Numbered from the stretch's first letter, positions 50,862-59,532 are shown. The stretch is DNA of 64,000 nt from Streptomyces albus subsp. albus (GCF_000719865.1 NZ_JOID01000031.1:1-64000), one strand, 5' to 3'. Numbers and translations are program-made. Notes: generated from the letters alone by a model not told the origin.

Positions 50862-51743
50862 ATGACTGCCACACCGTCCGGCGGATCCGCGCCGGAGCCG
50901 TCCGGCCGCTGGTCCGACCTGGAGCGGCCGCCGCTGAACGCCACCGCGCTGCGCCGCGCCCTCGTCCGCCCCGGCGGGCTGTGGACCTCGCTGGACGTCG
51001 TCGAGGTCACCGGCTCCACCAACACCGATCTGGCGGAACGGGCCGCGGCCGGGGACGTCCCCGAGGGCGCGGTGCTCGTCTCGGAGGAGCAGTCGGCGGG
51101 CCGCGGCCGGCTGGACCGCCACTGGGTGGCGCCGGCCCGCTCCGGGATCTTCGTCTCCGTCCTGCTGCGGCCGGGCCCCGCCGTGCCCGTCACCCGCTGG
51201 GGCTGGCTGCCGCTGCTCGCCGGGGTGGCGACGGCGACCGCCGTGTCCCGCGCCGGGGGCACCGACACCGCGCTGAAGTGGCCCAACGACCTGCTGGTCA
51301 CGGTGGACGGGGAGGAGCGCAAGGCCGGCGGCGTGCTCTCCGAGAGCGTCGGCGAGGGAGGCGTCGTCCTCGGCATCGGCCTCAACGTGTCGCTGGGCGC
51401 GGCCGAACTCCCCGTGCCCGGCGCGGGCTCCCTCGCCCTGGCCGGAGCAATCTCCACGGACCGCGACCCGATTCTGCGGGCCGTCCTCCGGTCACTCGAA
51501 CAGTGGTACGGCGACTGGCGCGCGGTTGACGGCGACCCGTCGCGCAGCGGACTCCTGGAGGCATACACGGCCGGCTGCGCCACCCTCGGCCGGGCGGTCC
51601 GCGCCGAGCTGCCCGGCGGCCGGGAGATCAGCGGTGAGGCGGTCGCCCTGGACGAGGACGGACGGCTGGTGCTGCGGACCCCGGAGGGCGGCCGGGAGGC
51701 CGTCGGCGCGGGTGACATCGTGCACCTGCGGCCCCGCGGGTGA
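50862..51743 (+). CDS. birA: Biotin-[acetyl-CoA-carboxylase] ligase
   Basis: 293 residues. It attaches biotin to the carrier Lys of the carboxylase alpha chain encoded 4 kb away. VEVTGSTNTDLAERAA, VLVSEEQSAGRGRLDRHWVAP (biotinyl-AMP loop), ALKWPNDLLVTVDGEERKAGGVLSES and VLGIGLNVSL are the catalytic motifs. A C-terminal SH3-like domain (LGRAVRAELPGGREISGEAVALDEDG) follows. There is no N-terminal DNA-binding domain, so it is a ligase only, not a repressor. ATG is 6 nt after TACGCT (50850-50855), leaderless. Confidence 0.94.
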   Translation: MTATPSGGSAPEPSGRWSDLERPPLNATALRRALVRPGGLWTSLDVVEVTGSTNTDLAERAAAGDVPEGAVLVSEEQSAGRGRLDRHWVAPARSGIFVSVLLRPGPAVPVTRWGWLPLLAGVATATAVSRAGGTDTALKWPNDLLVTVDGEERKAGGVLSESVGEGGVVLGIGLNVSLGAAELPVPGAGSLALAGAISTDRDPILRAVLRSLEQWYGDWRAVDGDPSRSGLLEAYTAGCATLGRAVRAELPGGREISGEAVALDEDGRLVLRTPEGGREAVGAGDIVHLRPRG

Positions 51744-51896
51744 GGCGGCCGCCGGAGAGAGTGAGCCAGCACACACCTGACGTATCGTTGAGGCGGCCGG
51801 GGACAGCGTCCCGGGCCCGTCCGGGTGGCGGACCCGGACGGCGCGGCGAGATGTGATCGGAAGGCCTGTGCGCAGGGATCGGACAGGGGGCGGGCA

Positions 51897-53216
51897 GTGA
51901 TCGTCGACGACGCGGGCGCCGGCGAGGGCTCGGAAGGACCGGATGCCGGCGGGGCCCCCGGCCGCGGCGCGGGCACGGCCGGCGGCGAGCGGACCGCCGC
52001 GGGCCCCGGCGGCTCGGAGGGCTCGGAGGGCTCGGAGGGCTCGGACGAAGGTCCGCCTCCCGGCGGGGAGCGGCCGGACGCGGCGGGCGCGCCCCCGGTG
52101 CCGCCCGGGGCCGGGGCCCCGTACACCGCGAACGCCTTCGCGGGCTCCCACGACTCCGACGAGGTGGAGGAGACCGAGGACAACCCCCTCGCGATCCGCC
52201 TGGAGCAGCTGATCCTGGGCGCCGAGCGGCAGTACACCCCCTTCCAGGCGGCCCGCAGCGCCGGGGTCTCGATGGAGCTGGCCTCCCGCTTCTGGCGCGC
52301 CATGGGCTTCGCCGACATCGGCCAGGCCCGGGCGCTGACGGAGGCCGACGTGCTGGCGCTGCGGCGGCTGGCGGGCCTGGTGGAGGCGGGGCTGCTCAGC
52401 GAGCCGATGGCCGTCCAGGTCGCCCGTTCCACCGGCCAGACCACGGCCCGGCTCGCCGATTGGCAGATCGAGGGCTTCCTGGAGGGCCTCACCGAGCCGC
52501 CCGAGCCGGGGATGACCCGCACCGAGGTCGCGTATCCGCTGGTCCAGCTGCTGCTGCCGGAGCTCCAGGAGTTCCTGGTCTATGTGTGGCGGCGGCAGCT
52601 CGCGGCGGCCGCCGGGCGCGTCATCCAGACCCAGGACGACGAGGAGATGGTGGACCGCCGGCTGGCCGTCGGCTTCGCGGACCTCGTCGGCTTCACCCGG
52701 CTCACCCGGCGGCTGGAGGAGGAGGAACTCGGCGAGCTCGTCGAGGCGTTCGAGACGACCGCGGCGGATCTGGTCGCGGCCCGCGGCGGACGGCTCATCA
52801 AGACCCTCGGAGACGAGGTGCTGTACGCGGCGGACGACGCGGGCACGGCCGCCGAGATCGGGCTGCGGATGATCGAGACGCTGGCCAGCGACGAGACCAT
52901 GCCGGAGCTGCGGGTCGGTATCGCCTTCGGCACCGTCACCACGCGCATGGGGGACGTCTTCGGCACGACGGTGAACCTCGCGAGCCGCCTCACGTCGATA
53001 GCGCCGAAGGACTCGGTGCTGGTGGACGAGGCGTTCGCGGCGGAGCTGATGCGGTCCGGAGACGCGCCGGAGTCGGAGGCCGAGGCGGCCGCGGCGGAGA
53101 AGGAGGGCGCGGAGCCGCCGCACCCGTACCGCTTCGCGCTCCAGCCGATGTGGCAGCGTCCGGTCCGCGGCCTCGGCGTCGTCGAACCCTGGCTCCTCAC
53201 CCGCCGCCCCGGGTGA
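51897..53216 (+). CDS. cya: Class III adenylate cyclase
   Basis: 439 residues. After a ~100-residue disordered Gly/Ser/Glu-rich N-terminus (including GSEGSEGSEGSD) comes a helical region: LAIRLEQLILGAERQYTPFQAARSAGVSMELASRFWRAMGFADI and a LADWQIEGFLEG stretch. This is the regulatory domain seen in Streptomyces Cya and M. tuberculosis Rv1264, in which it acts as a pH-sensitive inhibitor. The catalytic domain has metal Asp262 in VGFADLVGFTRLTRR, GGRLIKTLGDEVLYAA with the adenine-specifying Lys and second Asp, and VFGTTVNLASRLTSIA with Asn/Arg. All essential residues are present. It makes cAMP. GTG 51897 is chosen from GGGGGCGGG upstream. Confidence 0.93.
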   Translation: MIVDDAGAGEGSEGPDAGGAPGRGAGTAGGERTAAGPGGSEGSEGSEGSDEGPPPGGERPDAAGAPPVPPGAGAPYTANAFAGSHDSDEVEETEDNPLAIRLEQLILGAERQYTPFQAARSAGVSMELASRFWRAMGFADIGQARALTEADVLALRRLAGLVEAGLLSEPMAVQVARSTGQTTARLADWQIEGFLEGLTEPPEPGMTRTEVAYPLVQLLLPELQEFLVYVWRRQLAAAAGRVIQTQDDEEMVDRRLAVGFADLVGFTRLTRRLEEEELGELVEAFETTAADLVAARGGRLIKTLGDEVLYAADDAGTAAEIGLRMIETLASDETMPELRVGIAFGTVTTRMGDVFGTTVNLASRLTSIAPKDSVLVDEAFAAELMRSGDAPESEAEAAAAEKEGAEPPHPYRFALQPMWQRPVRGLGVVEPWLLTRRPG

Positions 53217-53504
53217 CGGACGGGGCACCGGCCGGCGGAGCCGCAGCGGGGCTCGACCGCGCGGCCCGACCGCTCGCAGCCGCGGCGGAGCCGGAGTATC
53301 GGGCGGAGCCCGTCGGGGACGGGCGGCGGGGCGCGGGGCATCCGGTGCCGTACGCGGCCCGGCGGGAGGCCGTGGCGCGCGGGACCGCCGGCGACACCGC
53401 ACAGGGCGGAGCCGCCGCACCGGGATCCGGGGAAGCCCGTACCCGGGGAAGCCTCCGCCTCAGGGGGGAGCCCGTCCGAGAGCGGCAGGACCCGCGCCGG
53501 AGGG

Positions 53505-54668
53505 TCACCGGCCGCGGAACCGCCGTCGTTCCGGGCCCGGGGCCGGAGCCGCCGGCGAGGCGTCGGCCATCCGTACGACCGGGTCGTCCGGGCCCTCGTC
53601 CCCGGCCACGACCGGTCCCTCCGCCCGGGCCGCCTTCGCCCGGTACTGCGCCGCGTCGGCCAGCCGGAACAGCCGCCGCGCGGACGCCACGGGCCCGATC
53701 GGCTGCCCCGTCGAGGCGACCCCGCAGGCGACGCCCTCACCGAGATCCAGCTTGGCCGCGCGGTGGCACAGCTCGGTCGCGGCCCGCACCACCTCCTCGG
53801 TGGGCGGACCGACGGCGACGAGGCAGAACTCGTCACCGCCCAGCCGTGCCGCCAGCGCCCCGGGGAGCATCGCCCCGCACATCGACAGCACGGAGCCGAA
53901 ACGCTCCAGCAGCCGGTCGCCGACCGCGTGCCCCAGGGTGTCGTTGACCTGCTTGAGCCCGTTGATGTCGCAGACCACGAGGCTCACCACGGTGCCGTCC
54001 GCCCGGTGACGCTCCAGCGCCTCCTCCAGCGTGACGTCCACGGCCCGGCGGTTGGCCAGGCCGGTCAGCGGGTCGGTGAAGGCGAGCCGGCGGGCCTCCG
54101 CCAGCCGCTCGGTCTGGGCGATCCCGGAGGCGGCCACCGCGGCGAGGACCGTGGCGAAGCGCGCGTCCTCCCGGCCGAAGACGGAGGCGCCGGCGGGCCG
54201 GGCCACGTACAGCTCGCCCCAGGCGCGGCCGTGCAGCACGATCGGCGCGACCACGCAGCAGCCCCGGCCGCGCCGCCGGAGCGCTGCGCGGCGCTGATGG
54301 CAGTACGAGCCGGGCCCGCGGTCGCAGGGCGGGCCGTCCGCGGTCTCCACCCAGGCGTCGGTCTCGCCGCCGCCCGCCCAGCGGTCGTGCAGGAATTCGG
54401 CGATCTCGGGGAAGTCCCGGACGGGATACGACTCGTCCTGAGGGAACTCCTCCTCGCCCGGGGTGAGTTCGCCGACGTTCACCAGGACCCGGAGCCGGCC
54501 CTTCTCCCGCTCCCACGCGGAGATCGCGGCGAAGGACCCGCCGAGGGCGCCGCACGCCCCGAGGGCCGCGGCGCGTGCCGTCTCGCGGGGGGTCTGGGCG
54601 GCGGCCATCGCCTGGGCCAGCGCCACCACGGCGGCCAGCCGTGCGTCGCCCCCGCCGTCACCAGCCAC
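53505..54668 (-). CDS. cdgE: GAF-GGDEF diguanylate cyclase
   Basis: 387 residues. An N-terminal GAF-like domain (~10-190) contains CDRGPGSYCHQRRAALRRRGRGCCVVAPIV, unusually Cys-rich. The GGDEF domain follows: AFTDPLTGLANRRAVDVTLEEAL, VVCDINGLKQVNDTLGHAVGDRLLERF, and an intact GGDEF at 277-281, so it should make c-di-GMP. No RxxD inhibitory site precedes the GGDEF. The tail is Pro/Ala-rich. Position, next to cya and hutH, matches the S. coelicolor gene named cdgE (SCO4931 as I recall). GTG start with GAGG 6 nt upstream. It converges with cya. Confidence 0.88.
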   Translation of the reverse strand: MAGDGGGDARLAAVVALAQAMAAAQTPRETARAAALGACGALGGSFAAISAWEREKGRLRVLVNVGELTPGEEEFPQDESYPVRDFPEIAEFLHDRWAGGGETDAWVETADGPPCDRGPGSYCHQRRAALRRRGRGCCVVAPIVLHGRAWGELYVARPAGASVFGREDARFATVLAAVAASGIAQTERLAEARRLAFTDPLTGLANRRAVDVTLEEALERHRADGTVVSLVVCDINGLKQVNDTLGHAVGDRLLERFGSVLSMCGAMLPGALAARLGGDEFCLVAVGPPTEEVVRAATELCHRAAKLDLGEGVACGVASTGQPIGPVASARRLFRLADAAQYRAKAARAEGPVVAGDEGPDDPVVRMADASPAAPAPGPERRRFRGR

Positions 54669-54853
54669 CCGGCACCTCGCGTTCCGTCACTGTGGGCACA
54701 CCGTTCACCCCAGACTAGGAACATTTCCCGGTGAGCGCCCTCCTGGGGAGGGCTTCTTCTCCGGTCCGAGACCCGCCCGATGCCGCTCCGCCGCCGGCCG
54801 GCGCGGAAGCCGCCGCCCGGACCCGCCGCGGAGCCGGCCGGCGCCGGCCCGGA

Positions 54854-55663
54854 TCACTCCCCGGGCCAGTCCGGAGTCCGCTTCTCGTTGAAGGCCGCGA
54901 CGCCCTCCGCGCGGTCGCCGGAGAAGGCCACCGTCCGCCAGGCGCCGTCCTCCACGTCCAGACCGGTGCGCAGATCCAGCCCGTGCCCCAGCCGCAGGGC
55001 GCGCTTGGCCGCGCGCAGGCCGACCGGGGAGTTGGCGGCGATGCGGGCCGCGAGGGCGAGGGCCTCCTCGCGGTCCCGGCCCTCGTCCGCGAGCTGGTCG
55101 ACGAGGCCCAGGGACAGTGCCTCGGCGGCGGCCACCCGCCGCCCGGTGAAGATCAGTTCGGCGGCCCGCGCGGCACCGACCCGGCGCGGCAGCAGCTGCG
55201 TGCCCCCGCCGCCCGGGATCACGCCGACGGACACCTCCGGGAGCCCGACCACGGCCGTGGGGTCGGCGACGATCAGATCGCAGGAGAGGGCGATCTCGAA
55301 GCCGCCGCCGAGGGCGAAGCCGTGCACGGCGGCGATCGTGGGCACCGGCAGTTCCAGGACGCCGGTGTAGGCGGCCCGGTTGACCGGCCGCTGGCGCAGC
55401 AGTTCGGCGTCCGTGAAGGAGTTGCGCTCCTTCAGGTCGGCGCCGACGCAGAAGGCGCGCTCGTGGCTGGAGGTCAGCACCACGGCCCGCGCCGAGGGGT
55501 CGGCGGCGAGGGCGTCGCAGGCCTCGGTGAGGCGGCGGGCCAGCTCGGTGGAGACGGCGTTCATGGCCCGGGGGCGGTCGAGGACGAGCTCCGCCACATG
55601 GGTGCCGTGCCGCCGGACGGCGATCCACTCGCCGTACCGCACCTCGTCCGCCGCGCCGCTCAT
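54854..55663 (-). CDS. Enoyl-CoA hydratase/isomerase family protein
   Basis: 269 residues, crotonase fold. ELVLDRPRAMNAVSTELARRLTEAC starts the domain. RAFCVGADLKERNSFTDAELL and the oxyanion loop VHGFALGGGFEIALSCDLIVAD, then VGLPEVSVGVIPGGGGTQLLPRRVG with both catalytic Glu positions (LPEVSVG) present, suggest an active hydratase. RRVAAAEALSLGLVDQL is the C-terminal block. ATG 55663 has AGGAG 6 nt upstream. It is divergent from hutH and preceded by the palindrome AACGATCGTT. Chain length and pathway are unknown. Confidence 0.9.
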   Translation of the reverse strand: MSGAADEVRYGEWIAVRRHGTHVAELVLDRPRAMNAVSTELARRLTEACDALAADPSARAVVLTSSHERAFCVGADLKERNSFTDAELLRQRPVNRAAYTGVLELPVPTIAAVHGFALGGGFEIALSCDLIVADPTAVVGLPEVSVGVIPGGGGTQLLPRRVGAARAAELIFTGRRVAAAEALSLGLVDQLADEGRDREEALALAARIAANSPVGLRAAKRALRLGHGLDLRTGLDVEDGAWRTVAFSGDRAEGVAAFNEKRTPDWPGE

Positions 55664-55702
55664 GGCCGTCTCCTGTTCCCGTCGCCCGTCGTTCACCGTG
55701 TT

Positions 55703-55712
55703 AACGATCGTT
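55703..55712. promoter_or_regulatory. TetR-like palindrome before the enoyl-CoA hydratase gene
   Basis: AACGATCGTT, a perfect 10-bp palindrome in an AT-richer TGTTAACGATCGTTCATC context, lies ~40 bp upstream of the hydratase start. The AACG-N2-CGTT form is typical of TetR regulators of acyl-CoA genes, but no such regulator is adjacent. Confidence 0.5.
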
Positions 55713-55825
55713 CATCCGATCATGTCAGGGAAGGGGCGGACGGACCAGACCGGTGCCGGGCGGCTGTGCGGGCGTGCCGGTGGGCATGGCGTGCGGGTCC
55801 GCGTTCCGCGTCGTGACAGAACATG

Positions 55826-55849
55826 ATTCAGAACTTAGGGTGCCTGAAT
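55826..55849 (+). promoter_or_regulatory. Inverted repeat covering the hutH ribosome site
   Basis: ATTCAG (55826-55831) and CTGAAT (55844-55849) flank the ribosome site AGGG and end directly before the hutH ATG. It may be the operator of the hut repressor known in streptomycetes or an mRNA structure that hides the ribosome site. Confidence 0.55.
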
Positions 55850-57412
55850 ATGACTATGCACACCGTGGTGCTGGGAGACTCCGGCACCGGCGCGGACGAC
55901 GTGATCGCCGTGGCCCGCGGCGGGGCCCGGGTCGAGCTGTCCGCCGGAGCCCGCGACGCGCTCGCCGCCTCCCGGCGGGTCATCGACGCCCTCGCCGCCC
56001 GCCCGGAGCCCGTGTACGGCGTCTCCACCGGCTTCGGCGCCCTGGCCGTCCGCCACATCAGCCCCGAGCTGCGCGGCCGGCTCCAGCGCAACATCGTCCG
56101 CTCGCACGCCGCGGGCATGGGCCCCCGCGTGGAGCGTGAGGTCGTCCGGGCCCTGATGTTCCTGCGGCTCAAGACCCTGGCCTCGGGGCGTACGGGGGTG
56201 CGGCCGCTCGTCGCCGAGACCATGGCCGCACTGCTCAACGCCGGCATCACCCCGGTCGTCCACGAGTACGGCTCCCTCGGCTGCTCCGGCGACCTGGCAC
56301 CGCTCTCCCACTGCGCCCTGGCCCTCATGGGCGAGGGAGACGCGGAAGGGCCCGACGGCACCGTGCGCCCGGCGTCCGAACTGCTCGCCGAGCACGGCAT
56401 CGCCCCGCTCGACCTGCGCGAGAAGGAGGGGCTGGCACTCCTCAACGGCACCGACGGGATGCTCGGCATGCTCGTCATGGCCAATGCCGACCTCGCCCGC
56501 CTCCTCACCTCCGCCGACATCACCGCCGCCCTCTCCCTGGAGGCGCTGCTCGGCACCGACCGGGTCCTCGCCCCGGAGCTGCACGCCGTCCGCCCGCACC
56601 CGGGCCAGGCCGCCAGCGCGGACAACATGCTGCGGATGCTCGCCGGCTCGGGACTCACCGGCCACCACCAGACCGGCTACGACGGCCTCCGGGCAGCCCC
56701 CCGCGTCCAGGACGCCTACTCGGTGCGCTGCGCGCCGCAGGTCGCCGGCGCGGGCCGGGACACCCTCGCGCACGCCCGTCTCGTCGCCGACCGGGAACTC
56801 GCCGCCGCCGTGGACAACCCGGTCGTGCTCCCCGACGGGCGCGTCGAGTCCAACGGGAACTTCCACGGCGCGCCTGTGGCCTACGTGCTGGACTTCCTGG
56901 CCGTGGCCGCCGCCGACCTGGCGTCCATCGCCGAGCGCCGCACGGACCGGCTGCTCGACAAGAACCGCTCCTACGGGCTGCCGGCCTTCCTCGCCGGCGA
57001 CCCGGGAGTCGACTCCGGGCTGATGATCGCCCAGTACACGCAGGCGGCGCTGGTCAGCGAGCTGAAGCGGCTGGCCGTCCCGGCCTCCGTCGACTCGATT
57101 CCGTCCTCCGCGATGCAGGAGGACCATGTCTCGATGGGCTGGTCGGCCGCGCGCAAACTGCGCACGGCGCTCGGCAACGTGAGCCGCGTCCTCGCGGTGG
57201 AACTGGTCGCCGCCACCCGCGCCATCGAACTGCGCGAGGGGCTCACCCCCGCCCCCGCCACCCGGGCCGTACTGGAGGCGGTGCGCGCGGCGGGCGTCGC
57301 GGGCCCGGGCGGGGACCGCTTCCTGGCCCCCGATCTGGCCGCCGCGGACGCCTTCGTGGCCTCGGGGGCCCTGGTGGCGGCCGCGGAGTCGGTCACCGGG
57401 CCGCTGGCCTGA
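55850..57412 (+). CDS. hutH: Histidine ammonia-lyase
   Basis: 520 residues. It deaminates histidine to urocanate, the first step of histidine use. The MIO cofactor segment is GSLGCSGDLAPLSH with Cys145-Ser146-Gly147, the Cys variant known from Streptomyces HutH instead of Ala-Ser-Gly. YGVSTGFGAL has the catalytic Tyr; QDAYSVRCAPQV, SNGNFHG and SSAMQEDHVSMG are active-site blocks. ATG 55850 has AGGG 9 nt upstream and matches the start known in the genus; ATG 55823 is in frame upstream. An ATTCAG/CTGAAT inverted repeat straddles the ribosome site. It is alone, without other hut genes, as usual for streptomycetes. Confidence 0.95.
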   Translation: MTMHTVVLGDSGTGADDVIAVARGGARVELSAGARDALAASRRVIDALAARPEPVYGVSTGFGALAVRHISPELRGRLQRNIVRSHAAGMGPRVEREVVRALMFLRLKTLASGRTGVRPLVAETMAALLNAGITPVVHEYGSLGCSGDLAPLSHCALALMGEGDAEGPDGTVRPASELLAEHGIAPLDLREKEGLALLNGTDGMLGMLVMANADLARLLTSADITAALSLEALLGTDRVLAPELHAVRPHPGQAASADNMLRMLAGSGLTGHHQTGYDGLRAAPRVQDAYSVRCAPQVAGAGRDTLAHARLVADRELAAAVDNPVVLPDGRVESNGNFHGAPVAYVLDFLAVAAADLASIAERRTDRLLDKNRSYGLPAFLAGDPGVDSGLMIAQYTQAALVSELKRLAVPASVDSIPSSAMQEDHVSMGWSAARKLRTALGNVSRVLAVELVAATRAIELREGLTPAPATRAVLEAVRAAGVAGPGGDRFLAPDLAAADAFVASGALVAAAESVTGPLA

Positions 57413-57421
57413 CGGCCGGAG

Positions 57422-57449
57422 GGGCGCCGGTCCGTCCGGGGCGGCGCCC
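57422..57449. terminator. Hairpin between hutH and the LAxTG protein gene
   Basis: GGGCGCCG and CGGCGCCC, 8-bp stem with a 12-nt loop, lies between convergent genes. Confidence 0.55.
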
Positions 57450-57454
57450 GGTGC

Positions 57455-57796
57455 TCAGGCGACGGTGCGCGAGCGGCGTCCCGCGGAGGAGACCAGCGCG
57501 GCGCCCAGGCCCAGGAAGAGGGTGCCGCCCAGCAGATACGGGGTGGTGTCGACGCTGCCGGTGTCGGCCAGCGCGAGCTCCTCTGCGTCCGTGACCGTCT
57601 CTCCCGCGGCGGATCCGGAACCCGCGGCGGGATCCGCCTCCCCGGCCGACGACTGGCTCTGCGTCCCGATATCGGCCTGTCCGACGGACGGAGCCGTGCT
57701 CTGGTCGACGGTCGCGTTCGCGGACGGGACGAACCACAGCGCGAGCAGCATGGCCCCCGCGGCGGAGGCGGTCAGCAGTGGTCGGCGTGCGGACAC
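57455..57796 (-). CDS. Small LAxTG-anchored surface protein
   Basis: 113 residues. A signal peptide (MSARRPLLTASAAGAMLLALWFVPSANA, cleavage near residue 28) is followed by only ~47 residues of Ser/Ala/Glu-rich sequence. The sortase signal LADTG is at 76-80, then a hydrophobic helix PYLLGGTLFLGLGAALV and basic GRRSR. The LAxTG form is used by class E sortases of Streptomyces, so the protein should be covalently linked to peptidoglycan. No domain is visible in the exposed part. GTG start with AAGGGG 8 nt upstream. It is divergent from the L,D-transpeptidase gene. Confidence 0.83.
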   Translation of the reverse strand: MSARRPLLTASAAGAMLLALWFVPSANATVDQSTAPSVGQADIGTQSQSSAGEADPAAGSGSAAGETVTDAEELALADTGSVDTTPYLLGGTLFLGLGAALVSSAGRRSRTVA

Positions 57797-58263
57797 GTCA
57801 TGGACCCCTTGCGGTGCAGGTTGGTTGAGCGGCCGCTCCGATAGTAGTGAAGGGCGCGGGTCATGGGAAAGTCCGGGAGCCGAGCGGTACTCTCACCAGT
57901 GTCCTGCCTGCCGGGGATCGTCCGTTCCTGCTGTGATTCGCGGCAGTTGGGGAGGTCCGGCCGCGGCGGGGCCCGGGAAACCGGAAGCAGCGGAAGCGGG
58001 CCGTCCGGGAGGGATGGGAGCCCGCGGACGCGGGCAGGCGCCCCACACGGCAGGCGTCTCGACACGAAGGGGTGAGGAACGGCGCGGGACAACCGGTCAC
58101 TCTTCGGAGGGCCGTGTCCGGATCGGAGCGCACGTGGCGTGCGCCACACTTCCGAGACCCGTGGAACGGGTCGGCGGGTCAGGGTGTTCTTTCTGAGTAC
58201 TGGCCGGGGCGCCGCCTCGCGGCGTCCGGTCGCGACCCGGGGACAGTAGCAATGGAGAAGCGT
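57797..58263. promoter_or_regulatory. Divergent region upstream of the L,D-transpeptidase gene
   Basis: No gene. GGAAC at 58163-58167 followed after 16 bp by TGTTCTTTC resembles the GGAAC-type promoters used by cell-envelope ECF sigma factors such as SigE. This would place a transcription start about 60 nt before the gene. Confidence 0.45.
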
Positions 58264-59532
58264 GTGATGACGACAGGTAAGCGGCGGAAAGCGGTCGTCG
58301 CCGCCGCCGCGCTGCTCAGCGGCGTGCTGACGCTCACCGCCTGCGGGGGTGGCGACGGCGCTGGCTCCGACGGCAAGGGCGGGGACAGCGGCGACAGCGG
58401 CAAGCAGTCGCAGGTCGACCGGGCGGCCGCCAAGAAGGCCTCCGACGCCCGAATAAAGATCAGCCCCAAGAACGGCACCGACAACGCGGGCATCAACAAC
58501 GACGTCAAGGTCACCGTCACCAAGGGCAAGCTCTCCGCGGTGTCGATGACGGCCGTCGCCTCCGGCGCGGAGGTCCCCGGAACCCTGGCCGCCGACGGCA
58601 AGAGCTGGAAGCCGGACGGCGCGCTGGAGCGTTCGACCAAGTACAAGATCACCGCCACCGCCGAGGACACGGAGGGCCGCAAGGCCACCGAGCACTCCAC
58701 CTTCACCACCGTCTCCCCGGACAACAGCTTCCTCGGGTACTACACGCCCGAGGCCGACTCCACCGTGGGCGTCGGGATGCCCGTGTCGATCAACTTCGAC
58801 AAGAGCATCCAGAACAAGAAGGCCGTGCAGTCCGCGATCGAGGTCAACACCACCAGCGGCCAGGAGGTCGTCGGCCACTGGTTCGGCACCCAGCGGCTCG
58901 ACTTCCGGCCCAAGGAGTACTGGAAGGCCGGCTCCACGGTCACCGTCAAGCTCAACCTCGACGGCGTCGAGGGATCGCCCGGGGTGAAGGGCGTCCAGAG
59001 CAAGTCGTTCAGCTTCAAGATCGGCCGCAGCCAGGTCTCCACCGTCGACGTCAAGAACAAGACGATGTCGGTCGTGCGGGACGGCAAGGAGATCAAGAAC
59101 TTCAAGATCTCCGCGGGCAGTTCCGAGAACCCGACGTACAACGGCCAGATGGTGATCTCCGAGAAGTTCAAGGAGACCCGGATGAACGGCGCCACCGTCG
59201 GCTTCACGGACGACGACGGCAAGGGCGAGTACGACATCAAGGACGTGCCGCACGCCATGCGGCTCTCCACCTCCGGCACCTTCATCCACGGCAACTACTG
59301 GGGCGCCGACTCCATCTTCGGCCAGACCAACACCAGCCACGGCTGCGTCGGTCTGAACGACGTCAAGGGCGCGGACGACCCCGGCCAGGACGGTGCCTGG
59401 TTCTACACGCAGTCGCTCATCGGCGATGTCGTGACCGTGAAGAACTCCCCGGACAAGGAGATCGCCCCGGACAACGGCCTCAACGGCTGGAACATGGACT
59501 GGGACGAGTGGGTCGCCGGTAGCGCGATCTGA
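58264..59532 (+). CDS. L,D-transpeptidase lipoprotein (YkuD) with Ig-like domains
   Basis: 422 residues. It forms 3-3 cross-links in peptidoglycan outside the membrane. The signal peptide ends in lipobox LTAC with Cys27. A Gly/Ser/Asp linker is followed by two Ig-like modules: NAGINNDVKVTVTKGKLSAV to STFTTVSP, and DSTVGVGMPVSINFDKSIQ to FSFKIGRSQ. The YkuD domain comes next (QVSTVDVKNKTMSVVRDGKEIKNF) with the catalytic motif IHGNYWG, then TSHGCVGLNDVKG containing the nucleophile Cys. A C-terminal extension follows. GGAG lies 6 nt before GTG 58264; ATG 58252 and 58267 are in frame. A GGAAC-type promoter lies upstream. Confidence 0.92.
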   Translation: MMTTGKRRKAVVAAAALLSGVLTLTACGGGDGAGSDGKGGDSGDSGKQSQVDRAAAKKASDARIKISPKNGTDNAGINNDVKVTVTKGKLSAVSMTAVASGAEVPGTLAADGKSWKPDGALERSTKYKITATAEDTEGRKATEHSTFTTVSPDNSFLGYYTPEADSTVGVGMPVSINFDKSIQNKKAVQSAIEVNTTSGQEVVGHWFGTQRLDFRPKEYWKAGSTVTVKLNLDGVEGSPGVKGVQSKSFSFKIGRSQVSTVDVKNKTMSVVRDGKEIKNFKISAGSSENPTYNGQMVISEKFKETRMNGATVGFTDDDGKGEYDIKDVPHAMRLSTSGTFIHGNYWGADSIFGQTNTSHGCVGLNDVKGADDPGQDGAWFYTQSLIGDVVTVKNSPDKEIAPDNGLNGWNMDWDEWVAGSAI

